A stretch of DNA of 64,000 nt from assembly GCA_040220415.1 (NCBI GenBank), contig JAVJUV010000119.1, forward strand, positions 67,884-131,883. Reading direction: 5' to 3'. Positions 24,443 to 33,426 of the stretch are shown one piece after another; the first letter of the stretch is position 1; each line of letters begins with the position of its first letter. The stretch is from JAVJUV01 sp040220415 (GTDB lineage: Bacteria; Pseudomonadota; Alphaproteobacteria; Rhodobacterales; Rhodobacteraceae). The position numbers were made by a program, and so were the translations under genes. The notes under the pieces are model-generated. The model did not search any database, was not told the origin of the DNA, and saw only the letters and a program-made list of their open reading frames with translations.

Positions 24443-25911
24443 GTGCGTCCTCCCTTGGTGATATTCAGTCCGCTCAGCCCCTCGACGGTTTCGCGAACGA
24501 CACGCTCGGCGCCGGCCTCCAGGGCCGCTTTCTCTGCGGCATCGCGAAGAGTCTTGGCTGCGGAAATTCTGGTCAGAATCGGATGCTCGGCCACGATCCG
24601 GTCAAGTGCCGCCTGCGCATCCGCGTCCCACGGGAAATCGCGGCGCAATGTTGTCGGCGTGGCCTTTGCGCTGTCCATCTCCGAGCCCAGAGGCAGGATG
24701 TGAAACAACGCGTCGAAGAGACCGTTGCAGATCTCCTGAACAAGATAGGTCGCACCGGCATAGCCCATGAAAGGCGTGCCGGTGGCCCGACGGATCGCGG
24801 CACCCGGGAAGCTGGCGGGCATGAAGGACGGACGCGGGCCATGACCCGCAACGCCCTCGGCCATATACATCTTTTCGTTGATCGAGCCCATCACGACCAA
24901 AGGCCGCTTTTGCTGGATCAGCGCGCGAACCTCGTCGTTGTTGGTCTTTTTGCCGGCGCAGCGCGCGACCGCGAAAGCGCAGGGAAGTCCCAGATCATCT
25001 TCCAGGAACAGTCGCACCCCGCGTGCGTAAGTCTCGTTGGCCACGATCCCGAAACTGGCCGTAGCAAAGAAATCCTGGGTAACCGAGCGCCAGAGATCCC
25101 AGACCGGCTTGATCGTCGAGTGCTTTTCACGCGCGATGAATGGCTCGGGATCGAGCTCCAGAAGATCGCCCAGCTTGCGCAGAAAAAGAGTCGTCGACTC
25201 GATCCCGATGGGCGCCTGAAGATAGGGTTTTCCCAGAACCTCGCAAAGGCCACGTCCGAATTCACGGTACATGCAGATGTTCACGTCCGAGTTCACGAGG
25301 TTGCGCATCTCGGCCAGATGTGCGCCAAGCGGCATTACCATGTTTACTTCGGCGCCGATGCCCTCGACCAACCGGCGGATCTCGTGCAGATCGGACGGCA
25401 TGTTGAACGTGCCGTACATCGGACCAAGAATGTTGACCCTTGGCTTTGCGCCATCTTCCCGCTTCTTCTCGGGCGGCATGCGCCCCTTCGTCATGCCGAA
25501 TTCGGTGAAAATCCAGGTCATCGCCCGATCCGCGGCTTCCCACTGGTCCTCGTCGATTGTGCGGGGCAGAAAGCGTTGAATATTCGTGCCCATAGGTGTC
25601 ACGCCGCCGCCGATCATCTCGGCGATCGAGCCCGTCACGACGACCGCCGGAAGCGCCGGGTCAAGAACCCCCCAAGCCCGCTTCATCGCACCTTCGGTGC
25701 CGTCGCGTCCCAGTTCTTCCTCGCCCAGTCCCGTCACGACGATCGGCAGTTCATGAGGCGGAAGCGCATCGGTATAATGAAGAACCGAAGTAACAGGCAG
25801 GTTCTCACAACCCACCGGCCCATCGATGACGACCTGAAGTCCCTTTACCGCGGCAAAGGCGTAGACTGCACCCCAATAACCGCCCGCCCTGTCATGATCC
25901 TGGATCAGCAT
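24439..25911 (-). CDS. bchZ: Chlorophyllide a reductase subunit Z
   Basis: BchZ and BchY form the nitrogenase-like catalytic component of chlorophyllide a reductase (COR). BchZ here has 490 residues if it begins at the ATG at 25911 (MLIQDHDRAGGYWGAVYAF), where GGGGA lies 9 nt upstream. Family parts include VIDGPVGCENLPVTSVLHYT with a cluster cysteine and GTNIQRFLPRTIDEDQW. A TTG at 25929 is possible, and the frame stays open back to the bchY stop with plausible sequence but no ATG or GTG. The C-terminus overlaps pufQ. Confidence 0.95.
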   Translation of the reverse strand: MLIQDHDRAGGYWGAVYAFAAVKGLQVVIDGPVGCENLPVTSVLHYTDALPPHELPIVVTGLGEEELGRDGTEGAMKRAWGVLDPALPAVVVTGSIAEMIGGGVTPMGTNIQRFLPRTIDEDQWEAADRAMTWIFTEFGMTKGRMPPEKKREDGAKPRVNILGPMYGTFNMPSDLHEIRRLVEGIGAEVNMVMPLGAHLAEMRNLVNSDVNICMYREFGRGLCEVLGKPYLQAPIGIESTTLFLRKLGDLLELDPEPFIAREKHSTIKPVWDLWRSVTQDFFATASFGIVANETYARGVRLFLEDDLGLPCAFAVARCAGKKTNNDEVRALIQQKRPLVVMGSINEKMYMAEGVAGHGPRPSFMPASFPGAAIRRATGTPFMGYAGATYLVQEICNGLFDALFHILPLGSEMDSAKATPTTLRRDFPWDADAQAALDRIVAEHPILTRISAAKTLRDAAEKAALEAGAERVVRETVEGLSGLNITKGGRT

Positions 25912-25981
25912 GGCGACATCCCCAGGCAACGCACCGAAGACATGGGGCAGAAGAGTTGCTGCAAGGCTGCGGAAAGGCGGG

Positions 25982-27541
25982 TCATATCATTTGCTCCGCC
26001 GCGGCAGCCCGTGCCTGCTTGTCCAGTTTCTTCTGGTGCTGTGCGCGGAAATCCGGGCGCAGATTGGGATCTCCTTCCCAGACACCGGCCGTGTCCTCGG
26101 CTCCGACGCCCTCGAAGAAGGCCTTCATCCGGTCCATGCGGCCCTTGTTCGAAATCGCGGCATTGATCACTTCGGCCAGCGACCCCGCGCCTGCCGGACC
26201 CATCATGGGACGCGCAGAGATGAGGTTGGTGAAATACAGTGACGGAATGCCCAATTCCTTGCCCTTCTGAACGACAGGTGTCGTGCCGATGGCAAGGTCC
26301 GGTTTGACCCCTTCCATGGCGGCAAGATCGTCTTCCAGAGAAGCGCGATACTTTACTTTGCAGCCATGCGCCTCAAGCCACTCGCGATCCCACGCTGATT
26401 GCGGCGTCTTCGGGCAGGCGGTGCCGACATAAGGCACGTCCGCGCCGGATTCGATCAGCAGGCGCGCAACCAGAAGTTCCGACCCCTCATAGCCGGAAAG
26501 CGTGACCGTGCCCTTGATCGGCGTCGCGGCAAGTGCCCCTCTGGTCGCGGCAACGAACATGTTCTGTGCCGCGGCAACCTTGTCGGCGGCAAGCCCGAAG
26601 GCATCGCCAATGCCGGCCAGCCAGTTCGCGACGCCATCGGCGCCCACCGGGGCAGACCCTACGATCGGACGGCCCGCAGCGGTGAACTCGCGCATGGCGG
26701 CGGTATAAAACGGGTGGATCGCGGCAACCGCGCCGCAGTCGAGCGCGGCATAGAGTTCACGCCATTCGCGGGCCGGAATGACCGGACCGGCCGCAAGTCC
26801 CAAAGGCTCAAGCATCTGACCGATGACCATCGGATCCGCCGGGAACATCTCACCCAGCATGGCGACGGTCGGTCGATCCGACTTGCCGCCTTCGGGTGCC
26901 TGGACAGGACCGGCCTCGGCTTCTTTTCGTGCGTAGTTCAGCATCGCCCCGGCCAGCACATCCTTTGCTTCGGCGTGCGTTGGGATGCCGAAGCCCGGCA
27001 CGTCTATGCCGACGATACGGACCCCGTTGATTTCATCGGGCAGAAGACGAAGGGGAACGCCGGAAGCGGTAGGCACGCAAAGGTTGGTGACGACGATGGC
27101 GTCGTAGCGGTCCGGATCAGCCATATCATGGACCGCCTCGCGGATATCCTCGAAGAGCTTGCCCGTGACCAGCGTTTCCGAATTGAACGGTACATAGCCC
27201 ACCGACCTGCGCGCACCGTAGAAATGCGAGACAAAGGTCAGGCCGTAGACGCAGCAGGCCGAACCCGACAAAACGGTAGCCACCCGACGCATCCGCAGAC
27301 CGACGCGCAGCGAGCCGAAGGCCGGGCACATGGACTGCGGCTTGTCGTGGGGGCCTTGCGGATAGTCTGCCGCATACTGGTCAAGAATGTCGGACTTGCC
27401 CGCCAGGCGAGCGGCGGCCGCCATCTCGGCGGCGCCGGCGTGGCATCCCATGCCGTCGCCACCCGCCAGATCAGGTGCCCGGGATTGGCCTTGGATCACG
27501 TCGGCATCTGCCGCGCCGTCATATGTGACTTCGTCGGTCAA
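25982..27541 (-). CDS. bchY: Chlorophyllide a reductase subunit Y
   Basis: BchY is the second subunit of the COR catalytic component. The 519-residue chain has expected cysteine-containing sequences: DGMGCHAGAAEMAAAARLAG near the start, KPQSMCPAFGSLRVGLRMRR and GSACCVYGLTFVSHFYGARR. I place the start at the TTG at 27541, which overlaps the stop of orf50 (TTGA) and has GGAG upstream; no ATG is available before the conserved part. The stop lies 71 nt before the ATG chosen for bchZ. Identity is secure; the exact start is not. Confidence 0.94.
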   Translation of the reverse strand: MTDEVTYDGAADADVIQGQSRAPDLAGGDGMGCHAGAAEMAAAARLAGKSDILDQYAADYPQGPHDKPQSMCPAFGSLRVGLRMRRVATVLSGSACCVYGLTFVSHFYGARRSVGYVPFNSETLVTGKLFEDIREAVHDMADPDRYDAIVVTNLCVPTASGVPLRLLPDEINGVRIVGIDVPGFGIPTHAEAKDVLAGAMLNYARKEAEAGPVQAPEGGKSDRPTVAMLGEMFPADPMVIGQMLEPLGLAAGPVIPAREWRELYAALDCGAVAAIHPFYTAAMREFTAAGRPIVGSAPVGADGVANWLAGIGDAFGLAADKVAAAQNMFVAATRGALAATPIKGTVTLSGYEGSELLVARLLIESGADVPYVGTACPKTPQSAWDREWLEAHGCKVKYRASLEDDLAAMEGVKPDLAIGTTPVVQKGKELGIPSLYFTNLISARPMMGPAGAGSLAEVINAAISNKGRMDRMKAFFEGVGAEDTAGVWEGDPNLRPDFRAQHQKKLDKQARAAAAEQMI

Positions 27542-27690
27542 TGCAGGGTCTCCGTCATGTCCTTGCTGACGAGATGCGATGTGCGGATGTCCCAAAGCAG
27601 GTTCCGCAGGCGATCGGGGTCTGTCTTGGACAACATCTCGCGCACCTGCTGCAGCACTTCCTCGCGGGGCTTTTGCTCAGGCGTCGTCAT
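27538..27690 (-). CDS. 50-residue hypothetical protein overlapping bchX and bchY
   Basis: This small gene, MTTPEQKPREEVLQQVREML continuing through SKTDPDRLRNLLWDIRTSHL to a final MTETLH, begins at an ATG inside the last codons of bchX. Its ribosome-binding site is GGAGGTGATC two bases before the ATG, a nearly perfect match to the 16S rRNA tail. The stop overlaps the bchY TTG start. It has no membrane segment and looks like two short amphipathic helices. I do not recognise the family. Its place suggests it is made with chlorophyllide reductase and may assist that enzyme. Confidence 0.78.
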   Translation of the reverse strand: MTTPEQKPREEVLQQVREMLSKTDPDRLRNLLWDIRTSHLVSKDMTETLH

Positions 27691-28678
27691 AGATCACCTC
27701 CAGCGAGTCTTTCGGGGCCGCGTTCTTGCCGCGCATGTCCATGTCCGTGGCCGGTTCGAGAACGTAGTCGCCGCCGGTATCCTTGCTGTCGAAGAGGGCC
27801 AGCAATCCATCCTGGTCAAGCGGCGCGGGCCGGATCGGGGGGGCGGCCGCAACGGCATCGCCGAGACCGGCAAACAGCGCGCCCCATTCTGATTCCGCCG
27901 TGCCAACGATCTGGTAATTCGCCGACTTCTTGCGCAGGTCGTCGTTCTGCGGGATCGAGGCAAGGATCGGAATATCGACCGCCTCGGCGAAAGCCTGTGC
28001 CTCACCCGAGCCATCATCCTTGTTGATCACAAGGCCCGCGACGCCGACGTTGCCACCTAGCTTGCGGAAGTATTCGACCGCCGAGCAGACATTGTTGGCC
28101 ACGTAAAGCGACTGAAGATCATTCGACGCGACAAGGATGACTTTCTGCGCCATGTCGCGGGCGATCGGCAAGCCGAAGCCGCCGCAAACGACGTCGCCGA
28201 GGAAATCCAGAAGGACATAGTCGAAGTCCCAGTCGTGGAAGCCCAGCTTCTCCAGAAGTTCGAAACCATGGATGATGCCGCGTCCGCCGCAGCCCCTGCC
28301 GACTTCGGGACCGCCAAGTTCCATTGCGAACACGCCGCCCCGCTTGAAGCAGACGTCGCCGATCTTGACCTCTTCGCCCGCAAGCTTCTTCTTGGTCGAG
28401 GTCTCGATGATGGTCGGGCAGGCCTTGCCGCCGAATAGAAGGCTTGTCGTGTCCGATTTCGGATCGCAGCCGATGAGCAGCACGCGCTTGCCTTGTTCGG
28501 CCATCATGTGGCTGAGATTGGCCAGCGTGAACGACTTGCCGATCCCGCCCTTGCCATAGATCGCGATGATCTGCGTTTTCTTCGTGGGTTCGGCAACCGG
28601 AATTTCGTCAAGCTCCATTGCAGCTTCGTCGCGCAGGCGCTGGTCGAATTCCTTCAGGTTGGGGACTTCGTCCTTCAT
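27677..28678 (-). CDS. bchX: Chlorophyllide a reductase iron protein BchX
   Basis: BchX is the Fe-protein-like ATPase that passes electrons to BchYZ, reducing the C7-C8 bond of chlorophyllide. The 333 residues include the P-loop YGKGGIGKS, switch residues, and the two 4Fe-4S cluster cysteines in GGPEVGRGCGGRGIIHGF and LLDFLGDVVCGGFG. The ATG at 28678 overlaps the bchC stop (ATGA). The last 14 nt overlap orf50. It is a clear paralogue of BchL at 5170-6102. Confidence 0.98.
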   Translation of the reverse strand: MKDEVPNLKEFDQRLRDEAAMELDEIPVAEPTKKTQIIAIYGKGGIGKSFTLANLSHMMAEQGKRVLLIGCDPKSDTTSLLFGGKACPTIIETSTKKKLAGEEVKIGDVCFKRGGVFAMELGGPEVGRGCGGRGIIHGFELLEKLGFHDWDFDYVLLDFLGDVVCGGFGLPIARDMAQKVILVASNDLQSLYVANNVCSAVEYFRKLGGNVGVAGLVINKDDGSGEAQAFAEAVDIPILASIPQNDDLRKKSANYQIVGTAESEWGALFAGLGDAVAAAPPIRPAPLDQDGLLALFDSKDTGGDYVLEPATDMDMRGKNAAPKDSLEVIYDDA

Positions 28679-29616
28679 GCTTGGCCTTCCCATTCGAGGA
28701 TCATTTTGAGGCAGTCCGGATCACGAAATGCCGTCGGATACGCCAGGACCGCTTCCGCGGCCGGGCGTGTATGCGTGACAAGGCCGTCAAGCGAAAGCAT
28801 CCCCGCTTCGACCAGTTCGCGGGTGGCGACCAGATCGTCGGCCGTCCACTCGGCTGCGATGCGGAAACGCGCCTCTTTCATGAAGGCCGGAGGGAACGCG
28901 AACTTGACATCGTCGGCATAGAACCCGGCCAGAACGATTTCGCCGCCCTTGCAGATACGCCCCATAAGCATGTTCAGAACATCGGGCGCGCCGGATGCAT
29001 CGTAGATCGTGCGGTAGTCACGGCGCGTATCGTCATCCGGATGCAAGACCTGATAGCCCTTGGCGCCGGTCTGGCGGTTCTCGTCGATCTCCCAGACCAC
29101 CGGAGGTGGCGCGCCGGCTGCGATGGTGATGCGCGCAAGCAGGCGACCAAGCACGCCGTGCCCGACGATAAGCTCGGGCATGGCCTTGCCAAGCCCCGCC
29201 ATCGCGTGCCTTGCAGTCGCCGCCAGCGCCAGAAGCGCGCCCTCGGCGCCCAGGCCCTTGTCGATTCGTACGGCGCGCGACGCCGGCGTGACCAATCGGG
29301 CAGTTGCCGCGCCGAAAAGACCGCGCGCGCCTTCATAACAGTTCGCGCCAGGAACGAAGACCCGATCACCGGGAACCAGATTGGTCGAGCGACCCGCCTC
29401 GACGACCTCGCCGGCGGCCTCGTAGCCCGGCACAAGAGGGTATCCCATGCCCGGAAACGGCGGCATGTTCCCCTGCCAGAAGAGTTTTTCCGTTCCCGTC
29501 GATATGCCGGAATGCGTGATCTCGACGACGATATCTGCATCGGAAGGCTCGATAAGGCCAAGCTGACCAAGAGCTATATTCTCGGGCCCCGATAGTATGA
29601 CGGCCGTTGTATCCAC
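28675..29616 (-). CDS. bchC: Bacteriochlorophyllide a dehydrogenase BchC
   Basis: BchC oxidises the 3-hydroxyethyl group to acetyl, an NAD-linked step of bacteriochlorophyll a synthesis. It is a zinc-free medium-chain dehydrogenase with VVEITHSGISTGTEKLF and FPGMGYPLVPGYEAAGEVVE near the start. I prefer the GTG at 29616 (313 residues), because GGGGAG sits 6 nt upstream and the protein then begins at the family position. A GTG at 29622 is the alternative. It opens bchCXYZ-puf and two PpsR boxes lie 60-104 nt upstream. Confidence 0.95.
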   Translation of the reverse strand: MDTTAVILSGPENIALGQLGLIEPSDADIVVEITHSGISTGTEKLFWQGNMPPFPGMGYPLVPGYEAAGEVVEAGRSTNLVPGDRVFVPGANCYEGARGLFGAATARLVTPASRAVRIDKGLGAEGALLALAATARHAMAGLGKAMPELIVGHGVLGRLLARITIAAGAPPPVVWEIDENRQTGAKGYQVLHPDDDTRRDYRTIYDASGAPDVLNMLMGRICKGGEIVLAGFYADDVKFAFPPAFMKEARFRIAAEWTADDLVATRELVEAGMLSLDGLVTHTRPAAEAVLAYPTAFRDPDCLKMILEWEGQA

Positions 29617-29675
29617 GTTCACTCCCCAGCCGCGGCCCGCCTGTCATGAGACTCGCTTCGCGGCATATCCGATAC

Positions 29676-29719
29676 TGTCAGTTTAAACTTACATAATTAA
29701 GTGTCAATTGTTTTAGACA
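29676..29719. promoter_or_regulatory. Pair of PpsR/CrtJ boxes in front of bchC
   Basis: Exact TGT-N12-ACA boxes lie at 29676-29693 (TGTCAGTTTAAACTTACA) and 29702-29719 (TGTCAATTGTTTTAGACA), 8 bp apart. The same paired layout is known at bchC promoters of Rhodobacter. They occupy the whole crtF-bchC gap, so this is an internal promoter of the crtEF-bchCXYZ-puf superoperon. Confidence 0.88.
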
Positions 29720-29727
29720 TTAATTTG

Positions 29728-30864
29728 TCAGGGCTTCCGGGCCTCGACCACCGAAGTGATGAATGGCCTATGTGTCGGACGGTGTCGCACCGCGACGAAA
29801 CCTGCCTGCTCCAGCATCTGAACGATCTGTCCGGGGCTTCGCGTCCGGCCTGTCTCCATCGCCATCGTGTAGACCGCGAAATAGGCGTCGCCAGCCCGCG
29901 TGGGTTGCCGTTGTCCCGCCATCGGCTCGGAAACGATCAGCCTTCCGCCAGCCGGCAAGGCCTCGTAGGCGTTGCCAAGAAGGGCTTTGACGGTCTCGTC
30001 CGCATGATCGTAAAGCACGCGTACCAGCGATATGACATCCGCACCACTTGGCAACTGATCGTCTCGAAACGAGCCGGGGTGTATGTTCACACGATCGCTC
30101 AGTTTCGCATTTCCGAATTTTTCCAGAGCCGGCGCCACGACACCCGGCAGGTCGAACAAAGTGCCCCGAAGCCCCGGCGTCGCCTCAAGTGCGGCGATCA
30201 GGAAAGCCCCCGTTCCACCGCCGACATCCATCAGGCGCGAGTGTCCAGTAAAGTTGACACTTGCCAGAGTCTCGTCCGCGACAAGTGCCTGCGTCTCGGC
30301 CATCAGATTGGAATAACGGGCCGCGGTTTCGGGATCCTGTACCGCGCCGGCGCCGAAAACGTAGGGCCAGAAACGGGCCAGCTCGGGTCCGGTTCCGCCC
30401 CGGAAAAACGCAACCGGGTCAGCCAGATCGCGATAGAGCACCGCGTGATGAGCGATCATCTCGGACAGTCCGGGCACACCGGTCAACGCCGCCCCGCGAC
30501 GGCTCAGGCCGTATTGATCGTCCTTTCGGATCAAAAGACCAAGCGCCGTGCCCGCATCGAGCAGCACGCGCATCCGATCCTCTGGAGCGCCGGCCATACT
30601 CGCCAGTCGCCGCAATGGCAGCGGTCCGTCGATCAGATCGTCCAGCGTGCCAAGACCTACAAGCGCTGAAAGGCATTGGGTATGGACGAAGCCCGCGACC
30701 AGATCGAACATCGCCTCGCCTTCCCGGCGGGTGATGCCTCGGGTCAGCGGGAAGCGCGCGGCCCATTTCTGGAATCCGCGTGAGGCCGTGAGTTTCAGAA
30801 ATCGCTGCCTCAGCCCGGGCCTTGGCGGCGGGTCGATGGCCGGACCAAGGCCGACGTCACTCAC
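29728..30864 (-). CDS. crtF: Demethylspheroidene O-methyltransferase CrtF
   Basis: CrtF methylates the 1-hydroxy group of acyclic carotenoids with S-adenosylmethionine in the spheroidene pathway. The 378 residues show a plant-type O-methyltransferase fold: an N-terminal dimerisation/winged-helix part and the cofactor motif LMDVGGGTGAFLIAAL near residue 200. ISLVRVLYDHADE holds the usual base histidine region. I chose the GTG at 30864, which overlaps the crtE stop by 8 nt. The stop is 9 nt from the bchC operator region. No terminator separates it from bchC. Confidence 0.95.
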   Translation of the reverse strand: MSDVGLGPAIDPPPRPGLRQRFLKLTASRGFQKWAARFPLTRGITRREGEAMFDLVAGFVHTQCLSALVGLGTLDDLIDGPLPLRRLASMAGAPEDRMRVLLDAGTALGLLIRKDDQYGLSRRGAALTGVPGLSEMIAHHAVLYRDLADPVAFFRGGTGPELARFWPYVFGAGAVQDPETAARYSNLMAETQALVADETLASVNFTGHSRLMDVGGGTGAFLIAALEATPGLRGTLFDLPGVVAPALEKFGNAKLSDRVNIHPGSFRDDQLPSGADVISLVRVLYDHADETVKALLGNAYEALPAGGRLIVSEPMAGQRQPTRAGDAYFAVYTMAMETGRTRSPGQIVQMLEQAGFVAVRHRPTHRPFITSVVEARKP

Positions 30865-31744
30865 CAGGTATGGCGGAACGCGTCTGTGCTGCTTCCGCCT
30901 TGGGAATGATCTTGTCTGCTGTGGCACGTACCATGTGCGCCAGCGCGGCCTCTCCCGGACAGGACGGGATCGAGGCGATGGCCCCGGCAAGGATGTCGCG
31001 AAGCCTTTGGGTCGCGCCTTCCACGCCAAGTTCGCTGACCGCATTCGGCCGGCCGTGCAGATCGTCCTGCCCGACCGGCTTGCCGAGGGACTGCTGATCC
31101 ATCAGCGCATCGCGCAAATCGTCCGCGACCTGGAACGCCTCGCCGATACGGGCGCCAAGCTCGATCCAGGGCTCGCCCTCCTGGCCTCCGGCGATCGCCC
31201 CCATCTCGGTCGCGGCGATGAACAGCGCGCCGGTCTTGGCCAGGTGATAGGCCGAGAGGTCCACCTTGTCTTCGCTCTCCCAGCCCTGCCCGGCGCAAAT
31301 GCCGAACGGCATGCCCGCGCGCTTTGCCAAGGCCAGCACCAGTTCCAGCGCCAGTTCAGGAGGCGCCCCCTTGGCACGCGCGATGGTTTCGAAGGCAAGT
31401 ATGATCAGGCTGTCGCCGGTCAGAACCGCCAGCGGTTCCGAGAAGGCGCGGTGGACCGACGGCTTGCCGCGCCGAATGTCGGCATCGTCGAAGCAGGGCA
31501 GGTCATCATGAACCAGGCTTGCGCAATGGATGATCTCCAGCGCTGCCGCTGCCGCATCCGCCAGTTTCGGGTTCCGGTCGCCGCAAGCCATGGCCACAGA
31601 CAGCAGGATGGTCGGGCGGATACGCGCACCACCCGGCGTTACGGCATAGTGCAGCGCCGAAGCGAGACGGCCCGGAGAGGGCTGCGCCTGCGCACCGGAT
31701 ATGGCGGCGGTCAACGCGCTGTCGATACGGCTGTCGAGTTTCAT
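30857..31744 (-). CDS. crtE: Geranylgeranyl diphosphate synthase CrtE
   Basis: CrtE makes geranylgeranyl diphosphate, the common precursor of carotenoids and the bacteriochlorophyll tail. The 295 residues include the first aspartate-rich motif LVHDDLPCFDDADIRRGKPS and the second QVADDLRDALMD, as in short-chain prenyl synthases. I chose the ATG at 31744, with GGAG 8 nt upstream. An in-frame ATG at 31780 lies inside a PpsR box and is less likely. The stop overlaps crtF. It is divergent from crtD. Confidence 0.95.
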   Translation of the reverse strand: MKLDSRIDSALTAAISGAQAQPSPGRLASALHYAVTPGGARIRPTILLSVAMACGDRNPKLADAAAAALEIIHCASLVHDDLPCFDDADIRRGKPSVHRAFSEPLAVLTGDSLIILAFETIARAKGAPPELALELVLALAKRAGMPFGICAGQGWESEDKVDLSAYHLAKTGALFIAATEMGAIAGGQEGEPWIELGARIGEAFQVADDLRDALMDQQSLGKPVGQDDLHGRPNAVSELGVEGATQRLRDILAGAIASIPSCPGEAALAHMVRATADKIIPKAEAAQTRSAIPGE

Positions 31745-31773
31745 GCCGGAGGCTCCGATCTGTTCTTCCGCAT

Positions 31774-31816
31774 TGTCCATTCTGAATGACACTGCCTGTG
31801 TAAACAATACTGGACA
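31774..31816. promoter_or_regulatory. Pair of PpsR/CrtJ boxes between crtE and crtD
   Basis: Exact boxes lie at 31774-31791 (TGTCCATTCTGAATGACA) and 31799-31816 (TGTAAACAATACTGGACA), 7 bp apart. They sit 30-72 nt upstream of both divergent genes, so one pair could control crtE (minus) and crtD (plus) together. Confidence 0.85.
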
Positions 31817-31845
31817 GATGGGCGACATGAGTCAACAATCGAACC

Positions 31846-33426
31846 ATGGGAAGGCCTCAGAATTCCAATGCGGCGCACATTGCCGTCATCGGCGCCGGCA
31901 TGGGCGGGCTGGCCTCGGCCATACGCCTGGCAAGCGCCGGGTGCCGCGTGACGGTTCTGGATTCGGCGGAAGTCGCGGGTGGCAAGATGCGCTGTGTCGA
32001 CAGCCCTGCAGGGCCCGTTGATGCCGGGCCAACGGTGCTTACGATGCGGCACCAGTTCGATGCCCTGTTCGTCCTTGCAGGCAGGCGGATGGAAGATTTC
32101 GTCGATCTCGTCGAAGAACCGCTGCTGGCCCGGCACTGGTGGCTGGATGGCTCCGGCCTCGATCTGTTTGCTGACCGCGAGCGCAGCGTCGAGGAGATCC
32201 GCCGGTTCGCCGGCACGCGCGAGGCCGAGGCCTTTCGATCCTTTTCCGAACGCGCCCGTCGATTGTTCGAAGGTTTCGAGTTCGCGATGATGGAATGCGC
32301 GCACCCGACTCTGCCCGCCGTGGCGGCAACGGCGCTGCGGAACCCGGTGCTGATCCGGGACATGGCGCCCCAATCCAGCCTGGCTGGCAGCCTGGCGCGC
32401 ACCTTTCGCGATCCGCGCCTGCGGCAGTTGTTCGGCCGCTACGCCACCTACGTGGGCGGACTGCCCAGATTAAGCCCCGGCGTCCTTCAACTGATATGGC
32501 ATGCCGAGGCATCCGGTGTCTGGCGAGTGGTTGGCGGCATGTACAAGCTCGCCCATGCGTTGGCGCGTCTGGCGGAGGATCTGGGCGTCGATATGCGGAT
32601 GGGCGAAAAGGTGATCCGCATCGAGAAACAGGCGGGGCGCGTCAGCGCGGTTCACACCGGGAACGGCGCAAAACTGCGGGCGGATGCGGTGGTATTCAAC
32701 GGCGACCCCCGGGCACTGAGAGAGGGCCTGCTGGGCGAGGCGGTGATCGAAGCGGTCGCGCCGGCAGCGGTAGCGCCACGCAGCCTGTCGGCGCGTGTCT
32801 GGGCTTTTGCCGCCCAGCCCTCGGGGCCCGACCTCGTGCACCACAACGTCTTTTTCGGCCAGGATCCGGATGCCGAGTTCGGACCGATCCGCGACGGGCG
32901 ACCACCGGAAGACCCGACGCTTTACATCTGCGCCCAGGACCGGGGCGCCGGGGTCGACCCACCGGCACTGGAACGGTTCGAGATCATCGAAAACGCAGCC
33001 CCCGCCGATCGGGAAACGCCAGAGGAGAGGGAGCAATGTCGGACACGAGTCTTCAACCGGCTAGCGGAGTTTGGCCTGACCTTCACACCGCGTCCGGACG
33101 CCTCAAGGGTGACGATCCCGGCCGCGTTCGACCGCATGTTTCCGGCAAGCCTAGGTTCCCTTTACGGCCGCAGCCCGCACGGGATGATGGCGGCCTTCCG
33201 GCGGCCGACGGCAAAGACGCCGGTTCCGGGCCTATACCTGGCGGGGGGCGGGGTACATCCGGGGGCGGGCATCGCGATGGCTGCGCTCTCCGGACGGCAC
33301 GCGGCCGAGGCGATCGCGACGGACCTTGCTTTGCCCTTGCCGTCCCGCCCAACGGATATGCGTGGTGGTATATCGACGGCGTCTCGGACGATGGGACTCA
33401 GGCCGTCTCGGTCATCGCCTTCATAG
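31846..33426 (+). CDS. crtD: 1-hydroxycarotenoid 3,4-desaturase CrtD
   Basis: CrtD introduces the 3,4 double bond in hydroxyneurosporene-type carotenoids. The 526-residue flavoprotein opens with the FAD motif IAVIGAGMGGLASAIRLASAG and closes with the phytoene-desaturase-type signature GLYLAGGGVHPGAGIAMAALSGRHAAE (key GGGVHPGAGI). The first ATG at 31846 is used. The last roughly 30 residues read through the start of crtC, an overlap of about 80 nt or more. It is clearly different from the CrtI at 35762-37312. Confidence 0.96.
   Translation: MGRPQNSNAAHIAVIGAGMGGLASAIRLASAGCRVTVLDSAEVAGGKMRCVDSPAGPVDAGPTVLTMRHQFDALFVLAGRRMEDFVDLVEEPLLARHWWLDGSGLDLFADRERSVEEIRRFAGTREAEAFRSFSERARRLFEGFEFAMMECAHPTLPAVAATALRNPVLIRDMAPQSSLAGSLARTFRDPRLRQLFGRYATYVGGLPRLSPGVLQLIWHAEASGVWRVVGGMYKLAHALARLAEDLGVDMRMGEKVIRIEKQAGRVSAVHTGNGAKLRADAVVFNGDPRALREGLLGEAVIEAVAPAAVAPRSLSARVWAFAAQPSGPDLVHHNVFFGQDPDAEFGPIRDGRPPEDPTLYICAQDRGAGVDPPALERFEIIENAAPADRETPEEREQCRTRVFNRLAEFGLTFTPRPDASRVTIPAAFDRMFPASLGSLYGRSPHGMMAAFRRPTAKTPVPGLYLAGGGVHPGAGIAMAALSGRHAAEAIATDLALPLPSRPTDMRGGISTASRTMGLRPSRSSPS

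Noticed and set aside
33036..33341. N-terminal extension of crtC from the ATG at 33036
   Set aside because: The sequence is the shifted frame of the conserved crtD C-terminus and has no similarity to CrtC.
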